A stretch of 10,819 nucleotides of DNA, from positions 1 through 10,819 of the forward strand of contig JAAEZW010000042.1 of NCBI GenBank assembly GCA_018222665.1, given 5' to 3'. Made by a program: the position numbers and the translations under genes. Of this stretch, positions 7,835 to 10,819 are shown in pieces (the stretch's first letter is position 1; each line of letters opens with the position of its first letter). A model generated the notes under the pieces. It was given only the letters and a program-made list of their open reading frames with translations. It searched no databases and was not told the DNA's origin. Source of the stretch: Paracoccaceae bacterium. Its GTDB lineage: Bacteria; Pseudomonadota; Alphaproteobacteria; Rhodobacterales; Rhodobacteraceae.

Positions 7835-7856
7835 GGCCCTAGACGAATCTAGGGCC
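7835..7856 (-). promoter_or_regulatory. rplB leader hairpin with TTCG loop
   Basis: A perfect 9-bp inverted repeat (GGCCCTAGA and TCTAGGGCC) encloses four bases that read TTCG on the transcribed strand. It lies about 90 bases upstream of rplB and would be close to the 5' end of a transcript from the 7872-7900 promoter. No T-tract follows, so it is not an intrinsic terminator. A 5'-end hairpin of this kind may stabilise the mRNA or form part of a ribosomal-protein binding site. Both functions are inference. Confidence 0.7.
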
Positions 7857-7871
7857 ATACAAGATTGCTGC

Positions 7872-7900
7872 GGTATAGTGGTGAATGGCTTTGGTGTCCA
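7872..7900 (-). promoter_or_regulatory. Sigma70-type promoter for rplB unit
   Basis: On the minus strand TGGACA (7900-7895, five of six to the -35 consensus) stands exactly 17 bases before TATACC (7877-7872, four of six to the -10 consensus, with the TATA core). Transcription would begin near 7865, about 117 bases upstream of the rplB start. It lies after the terminator that follows rplW, which supports a separate rplB-rpsS-rplV-rpsC-rplP transcript. Not tested experimentally. Confidence 0.6.
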
Positions 7901-7902
7901 GT

Positions 7903-7921
7903 GCATTGCACGAAACAATGC
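7903..7921. repeat. Inverted repeat just upstream of rplB promoter
   Basis: GCATTG and CAATGC are separated by seven bases. The repeat ends two bases upstream of the -35 box of the rplB promoter and about 75 bases downstream of the stop of the broken VasI-like gene. It could be a regulator binding site or a weak hairpin ending that gene. There is no T-tract after it on the minus strand beyond GCACTGG, so termination is unlikely. Confidence 0.4.
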
Positions 7922-7996
7922 TTACAAGCGACGATTTCTCAGCCTGAGTTGCGTTAGAACCGCTTACTCCAAACACGCTGCCCGTATTTCATCAAC

Positions 7997-8542
7997 CTAT
8001 GTGCTATTCTCAATTGGATAGAATGTCGCGTTCGTGGGCAACCATGGGAATGGCTGAGTTTGAATTGTGACTTTTTCGGCATTGGTTATGGCGTTCACAA
8101 TACGAATGGCATCCTTGGCGTCTGTTGGCCCCAGTGCGTTTCCACCATCTAGGGCAGTGGCAACGAATTTTTGTCGTCTCTTTTCAGCAATCTTTATATT
8201 GAACCGACCAAACCGTGCACGATCTAAAAATCGGCATGTGCCAGTCACAAAAACAATTGGAGCACGTTCAGAACAGACAAAGACAAGCTCTAAATGTCCT
8301 CACTTTTCCCCAAAGGCTACATGATCATGACTTTCTAGTCTCGCTTCCAGAAAGTCGGCAGCTTCAGCGTCTGTGGTCTTATCAAGGATCCACGAATTTG
8401 ATTTTGCTATATTCTCAGCCAAACAGTCTCTGAACTGATCGGTATCTATCGCATCTTCACAATGCTTCGCGTCAGATTGATGTGCCTGTACACTGGCCAC
8501 AGCCCACAACCACGCTACTAAAATAAACACAAGTATTCGCAT
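7997..8542 (-). pseudogene. VasI/TagO-like exported protein, split by in-frame TGA
   Basis: Reading from the ATG at 8542 gives a signal peptide (MRILVFILVAWLWAVASVQA, cleavage expected after VQA) and a secreted part with two cysteines (C28, C40) and a W. A TGA at 8302-8300 then stops it after 80 residues. The same frame stays open for 100 more codons after the TGA, to a TAG at 7999-7997. The two halves join into a pattern I recognise as the VasI/TagO-like family (PF11319): CxxA...DCL, W...KTTD, LVFVC...IVFVTGTC, NALG near a predicted helix, and TQPF...ATFYP near the end. The family is linked to type VI secretion in vibrios, but similar orphan proteins occur widely, and nothing else of such a system is here. 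The second half has no start of its own except a GTG. Nonsense mutation, sequence error or read-through are all possible. Family assignment is from memory. Confidence 0.6.
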
Positions 8543-8554
8543 CTCTAAAACCCA

Positions 8555-8590
8555 CAAAGTAAATACTTTAAATATGTAATTACCGTATCG
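8555..8590 (-). promoter_or_regulatory. Weak promoter candidate for the VasI-like gene
   Basis: On the minus strand TTGCGA is followed after 17 bases by TAAAGT, four of six matches each to the -35 and -10 consensus, in an AT-rich stretch between the rplW terminator and the ATG at 8542. The leader would be only about ten bases. The Shine-Dalgarno before 8542 is poor (TTTAGAG directly against the ATG). Confidence 0.3.
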
Positions 8591-8612
8591 CAAACTATTG
8601 CGCGGGATAAAC

Positions 8613-8642
8613 AAAAAACCCCCGCGAGTGCAGGGGTTTTTT
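8613..8642 (-). terminator. Rho-independent terminator after rplW
   Basis: The arms AAAAAACCCC and GGGGTTTTTT (8613-8622 and 8633-8642) form a ten-pair stem with two more G-C pairs possible inside the loop. On the minus strand a run of six Ts follows the G-C part, 23 bases after the rplW stop. The opposite strand also has a T-run, but no plus-strand gene ends here. It closes the rpsJ-rplC-rplD-rplW unit. Confidence 0.85.
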
Positions 8643-8665
8643 GCCTTAATCTTTAGTTTGCAGCC

Positions 8666-8962
8666 TTAGAGGCCAGTTGACACATCGATTGTGTTACCGT
8701 CTTCCAATGTCACATAGGCTTTTTTGACGTCCTTACGACGACCCATCATACCACGGAAACGCTTGGTTTTACCTTTGGTGATGGTTGTGTTGACCGCTTT
8801 GACCTTAACACCAAAGAGCGCTTCTACCGCTTCTTTGATCTGTGGTTTGTTGCTGTCGATTGCCACTTCAAAAACGACTGCACCTGCTTCTGATGCCGTT
8901 GTTGCTTTCTCTGTGATGATCGGCTTGCGGATCACATCGTAATATTCAGCTTTTACACTCAT
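8666..8962 (-). CDS. rplW: 50S ribosomal protein L23
   Basis: L23 stands at the exit of the peptide tunnel and is the main docking site for trigger factor and SRP. The protein has 98 residues. It begins with [14 protein letters not shown] (7-20) and contains the L23 core [14 protein letters not shown] and the loop [20 protein letters not shown]. Its ATG overlaps the rplD stop as ATGA. No good Shine-Dalgarno is seen, so coupling to rplD translation is likely. It is the last gene before a terminator. Confidence 0.98.
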   Translation of the reverse strand: MSVKAEYYDVIRKPIITEKATTASEAGAVVFEVAIDSNKPQIKEAVEALFGVKVKAVNTTITKGKTKRFRGMMGRRKDVKKAYVTLEDGNTIDVSTGL

Positions 8963-9576
8963 TTCAAACGTGCCTCCAATGCTTCGACGCCCGCTTTCGT
9001 GATGATAAGTGTATCACGCTTTAAGATGTCATAAACGTTTGCGCCCATTGTTGGCAAGATGTCCACGCCCTCAACGTTACGTGCGGCCATTGCAAAGCTT
9101 TCGCTTACTTCTGAACCGTCGATGATCAATGCACGTTTCCAACCTAGGTTTTTCACTTGCTTTGCCAAAACAGCAGATTTTCCTTCTGAGGCGGCTGCTT
9201 CGATGATCACCAATGCACCTGATTTCGCCTTAGCTGAAAGCGCGTGCTTAAGGCCAAGCTGGCGCACTTTCTTTGGCAAATCATGCGCGTGGCTGCGCGG
9301 TGTTGGGCCCTTATAGATGCCACCTTTGCGGAAAATTGGAGCCTTACGTGAACCGTGACGTGCGCCACCTGTTCCTTTTTGGCGATAGATTTTCTTGGTT
9401 GAGTAGCTTACTTCAGACCGTGTCTTAACCTTGTGTGTGCCAGCCTGCGCTTTGTTACGCTGCCAACGCACAACACGGTGCAAGATGTCTGCACGTGGTT
9501 CTAGACCAAAAATGTCATCGCCAAGCTCAACAGAGCCCGCTTTGCCACCGTCAAGTGTGATTACGTCAAGTTTCAT
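8959..9576 (-). CDS. rplD: 50S ribosomal protein L4
   Basis: L4 reaches into the exit tunnel and in E. coli also represses its own S10 operon by acting on the leader mRNA. The protein has 205 residues. The tunnel loop (about residues 44-95) has the hallmark [16 protein letters not shown] (65-80). The start overlaps the rplC stop as ATGA, and a strong GGAGGTGAA Shine-Dalgarno is encoded within the last codons of rplC. Whether L4 regulates this operon in alphaproteobacteria is not known to me; the tuf-rpsJ leader here shows boxA motifs instead. Confidence 0.98.
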   Translation of the reverse strand: MKLDVITLDGGKAGSVELGDDIFGLEPRADILHRVVRWQRNKAQAGTHKVKTRSEVSYSTKKIYRQKGTGGARHGSRKAPIFRKGGIYKGPTPRSHAHDLPKKVRQLGLKHALSAKAKSGALVIIEAAASEGKSAVLAKQVKNLGWKRALIIDGSEVSESFAMAARNVEGVDILPTMGANVYDILKRDTLIITKAGVEALEARLK

Positions 9577-10298
9577 GCTTCACCTCCCTCTGCCGGCGCT
9601 TCTTCTGCAACGGCCGGAGCTTCTGCGGAACGCAATGCTGCTGGGAATGGTACATTTTCAGGAAGTGGTTTTTTAACCGCATCCTTCACTGTCACCCAAC
9701 CGCCTTTTGAACCAGGAACGGCGCCTTTGATCATGATCAAACCACGATCTGCGTCTGTTTTAACAACCTGTAGGTTTTGTGTTGTGACACGAACGGCACC
9801 CATGTGGCCTGCCATTTTCTTGCCTTTGAACACTTTACCTGGGCCTTGACACTGACCAGTTGAACCATGCGAACGGTGGCTGATTGAAACACCGTGCGAT
9901 GCACGCAAACCGCCAAAGTTGTGGCGTTTCATAGCACCGGCAAACCCTTTACCGATAGATGTGCCAGAAACGTCAACAAATTGACCTTCAACATAATGTT
10001 CAGCTGTTAGTTCAGAACCAACATCCAACATGTTTTCAGGATCAACGCGGAATTCTGCAACTTTACGCTTAGGCTCAACCTTAGCGACTGCAAAGTGGCC
10101 ACGCATCGCTTTGGATGTGTTTTTCGCCTTTGCAGAACCTGCGCCAAGTTGAACAGCTGTATAGCCGTGCTGGTCGCTGCTGCGTTGTGCAACAACTTGC
10201 AAGTTTTCCATTTGAAGAACAGTAACAGGGATCTGTTTGCCGTCTTCCATAAATAGTCGGGTCATGCCGACTTTTTTCGCGATAATACCAGAGCGCAT
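9573..10298 (-). CDS. rplC: 50S ribosomal protein L3
   Basis: L3 initiates large-subunit assembly and extends near the peptidyl transferase centre. The protein has 241 residues. It starts [14 protein letters not shown], and the L3 signature region contains [12 protein letters not shown] (119-130) and [20 protein letters not shown] (145-164), including the GQxQ area methylated by PrmB in E. coli. The last 20 or so residues are an Ala/Glu-rich acidic tail absent from E. coli L3. A strong AAGGGGG Shine-Dalgarno overlaps the rpsJ stop, 12 bases upstream. Confidence 0.98.
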   Translation of the reverse strand: MRSGIIAKKVGMTRLFMEDGKQIPVTVLQMENLQVVAQRSSDQHGYTAVQLGAGSAKAKNTSKAMRGHFAVAKVEPKRKVAEFRVDPENMLDVGSELTAEHYVEGQFVDVSGTSIGKGFAGAMKRHNFGGLRASHGVSISHRSHGSTGQCQGPGKVFKGKKMAGHMGAVRVTTQNLQVVKTDADRGLIMIKGAVPGSKGGWVTVKDAVKKPLPENVPFPAALRSAEAPAVAEEAPAEGGEA

Positions 10299-10310
10299 CT
10301 ATTTGCCCCC

Positions 10311-10619
10311 TTATACCGAGATTTGAACGTCAACACCTGCCGCAAGATCCAGCTTCATAAGCGCATCTACGGTTTGTGGTGTTGGGTCAACAATGTCCAA
10401 AAGACGCTTGTGTGTGCGAATTTCGAACTGGTCACGCGATTTTTTGTTCACGTGCGGACCACGTAGAACGGTGAACTTTTCGATCTTGTTCGGCAGCGGG
10501 ATAGGACCGCGGACCGAAGCTCCGGTGCGTTTGGCAGTGTTCACGATTTCCTGTGTGCTGGCATCCAGTACACGGTAATCGAATGCCTTCAGCCGGATAC
10601 GAATGTTTTGGCTTTGCAT
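10311..10619 (-). CDS. rpsJ: 30S ribosomal protein S10 / transcription factor NusE
   Basis: S10 is a head protein of the small subunit. As NusE it also pairs with NusB to bind boxA RNA in transcription antitermination. The 102-residue sequence contains [14 protein letters not shown] (36-49) and the [14 protein letters not shown] loop (53-66), the standard S10 signature. An AAGG Shine-Dalgarno is 10 bases before the ATG. It is the first gene of the S10 cluster, 150 bases after tuf. The leader carries two copies of the boxA core that its own product would bind, suggesting feedback (inference). Confidence 0.98.
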   Translation of the reverse strand: MQSQNIRIRLKAFDYRVLDASTQEIVNTAKRTGASVRGPIPLPNKIEKFTVLRGPHVNKKSRDQFEIRTHKRLLDIVDPTPQTVDALMKLDLAAGVDVQISV

Positions 10620-10663
10620 TGTCTTATTGCCTTATGTTTCGGCGTTAGAGTTGAGAGGAAGAC

Positions 10664-10672
10664 TAAAGAGCA
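10664..10672 (-). promoter_or_regulatory. boxA-like element, downstream copy
   Basis: TGCTCTTTA on the transcribed strand, identical to the nine-base core of the E. coli rRNA boxA, where NusB-NusE binds. It lies 44 bases upstream of the rpsJ ATG, between the leader hairpins and the ribosome binding site. It repeats the 10717-10725 copy exactly. Confidence 0.5.
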
Positions 10673-10697
10673 TCTTTTGCCTTCATCGAACCCGGGC

Positions 10698-10713
10698 GAT
10701 CGGTTGCCCGATC
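10698..10713 (-). promoter_or_regulatory. Leader hairpin with GCAA loop in the rpsJ leader
   Basis: On the transcribed strand GATCGG-GCAA-CCGATC forms a perfect six-pair stem with a GNRA loop, three bases downstream of the first boxA-like element. An alternative stem (CGGGC and GCCCG, 10706-10710 with 10693-10697) uses the same bases and cannot form at the same time. The boxA-hairpin order resembles phage nut sites. Binding partner unknown. Confidence 0.5.
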
Positions 10714-10716
10714 TCG

Positions 10717-10725
10717 TAAAGAGCA
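10717..10725 (-). promoter_or_regulatory. boxA-like element, upstream copy
   Basis: TGCTCTTTA on the transcribed strand, two bases after the tuf hairpin and three bases before the second GCAA-loop hairpin. It makes up most of the T-rich tail of the tuf hairpin, so that hairpin's terminator-like tail and the boxA core are the same bases. Confidence 0.55.
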
Positions 10726-10727
10726 AA

Positions 10728-10747
10728 GGTGCGCGTTGCCGCGCACC
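10728..10747 (-). terminator. Hairpin after tuf (partial terminator)
   Basis: A perfect eight-pair G-C-rich stem (GGTGCGCG with CGCGCACC) with a GCAA loop lies 22 bases after the tuf stop on the minus strand. The tail TTTGCTCTTT is T-rich but interrupted, so termination is probably incomplete, letting tuf transcripts reach rpsJ. I found no good promoter between this hairpin and rpsJ, which favours read-through from tuf. Confidence 0.6.
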
Positions 10748-10769
10748 CTAACCGTTTCAAGTAAGATTA

Positions 10770-10819
10770 TTACTTGATGATTTTAGAAACGACGCCTGAG
10801 CCGACTGTGCGGCCGCCTT
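10770..10819 (-). CDS. tuf: Elongation factor Tu (3' end only)
   Basis: EF-Tu delivers aminoacyl-tRNA to the ribosome. Only the last 16 codons and the stop are inside the window. They read GGRTVGSGVVSKIIK and then TAA, the conserved C-terminus of bacterial EF-Tu. The order fusA-tuf-rpsJ is usual in proteobacteria, so the upstream part (and fusA, rpsG, rpsL) is expected beyond the right edge (inference). Confidence 0.93.
   Translation of the reverse strand, partial: GGRTVGSGVVSKIIK

Noticed and set aside
7997..8248. The second half of the VasI-like gene as an independent gene starting at GTG 8248.
   Set aside because: It lacks a ribosome site and a secretion signal and begins in the middle of the family's core; it is better read as the continuation after the TGA.
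8300..8614. Start of the VasI-like gene at the TTG at 8614.
   Set aside because: That codon is inside the rplW terminator; the ATG at 8542 gives a clean signal peptide.
10641..10700. A promoter just upstream of rpsJ (TTCGAT, 17 bases, TTTAGT).
   Set aside because: The -35 part has only two of six consensus matches and the -10 part overlaps the boxA-like copy; read-through from tuf is more economical.

Overview
The window is a ribosomal-protein supercluster (S10 plus spc) read almost entirely from the minus strand. From right to left it runs: 3' end of tuf, then rpsJ, rplC, rplD, rplW, [insert 1], rplB, rpsS, rplV, rpsC, rplP, [insert 2], rpmC, rpsQ, rplN, rplX, rplE, rpsN, rpsH, rplF, rplR, rpsE, and the 5' part of rpmD cut by the left edge. 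The gene order is canonical. The protein sequences (Ala/Glu-rich tails on S5 and L3, zinc-free S14, a long S3) and the moderate GC suggest an alphaproteobacterium, most likely a marine Rhodobacteraceae (Roseobacter group) member. This is recognition from memory, not a database result.

The cluster does not look like one uninterrupted operon. Two non-ribosomal segments break it and each carries terminators. After rplW there is a hairpin/T-tract terminator (8613-8642), then a gene for a small exported VasI/TagO-like protein that is interrupted by an in-frame TGA (7997-8542). Next come a good sigma70-type promoter (7872-7900) and a 9-bp leader hairpin (7835-7856) in front of rplB. After rplP there is a 14-bp bidirectional terminator (5049-5080). 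It also serves a convergent plus-strand gene for a TIGR02466/PF13759-type 2-oxoglutarate-Fe(II) oxygenase (4363-4983). A divergent intergenic region (4126-4362) then leads to rpmC and holds a possible promoter and a terminator-like, possibly attenuating, hairpin (4205-4244). The likely transcription units are therefore (tuf)-rpsJ-rplC-rplD-rplW, rplB-rpsS-rplV-rpsC-rplP, and rpmC through rpmD and beyond.

The most interesting regulatory signal is between tuf and rpsJ. The 9-mer TGCTCTTTA, identical to the core of the E. coli rRNA boxA antitermination element, occurs twice on the transcribed strand. The upstream copy lies between two hairpins capped by GCAA loops. boxA is bound by NusB together with NusE, and NusE is ribosomal protein S10, the product of rpsJ immediately downstream. 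This suggests Nus-factor control (autoregulation or antitermination) of the S10 operon.

Within each unit the genes are tightly packed: ATGA overlaps (rplC/rplD, rplD/rplW), TAATG overlaps (rplV/rpsC, rplN/rplX), an 8-nt overlap (rplX/rplE), and Shine-Dalgarno sequences inside or just after upstream genes. This indicates translational coupling. All the ribosomal proteins appear intact and of normal length. The unusual content is in the inserts and leaders.
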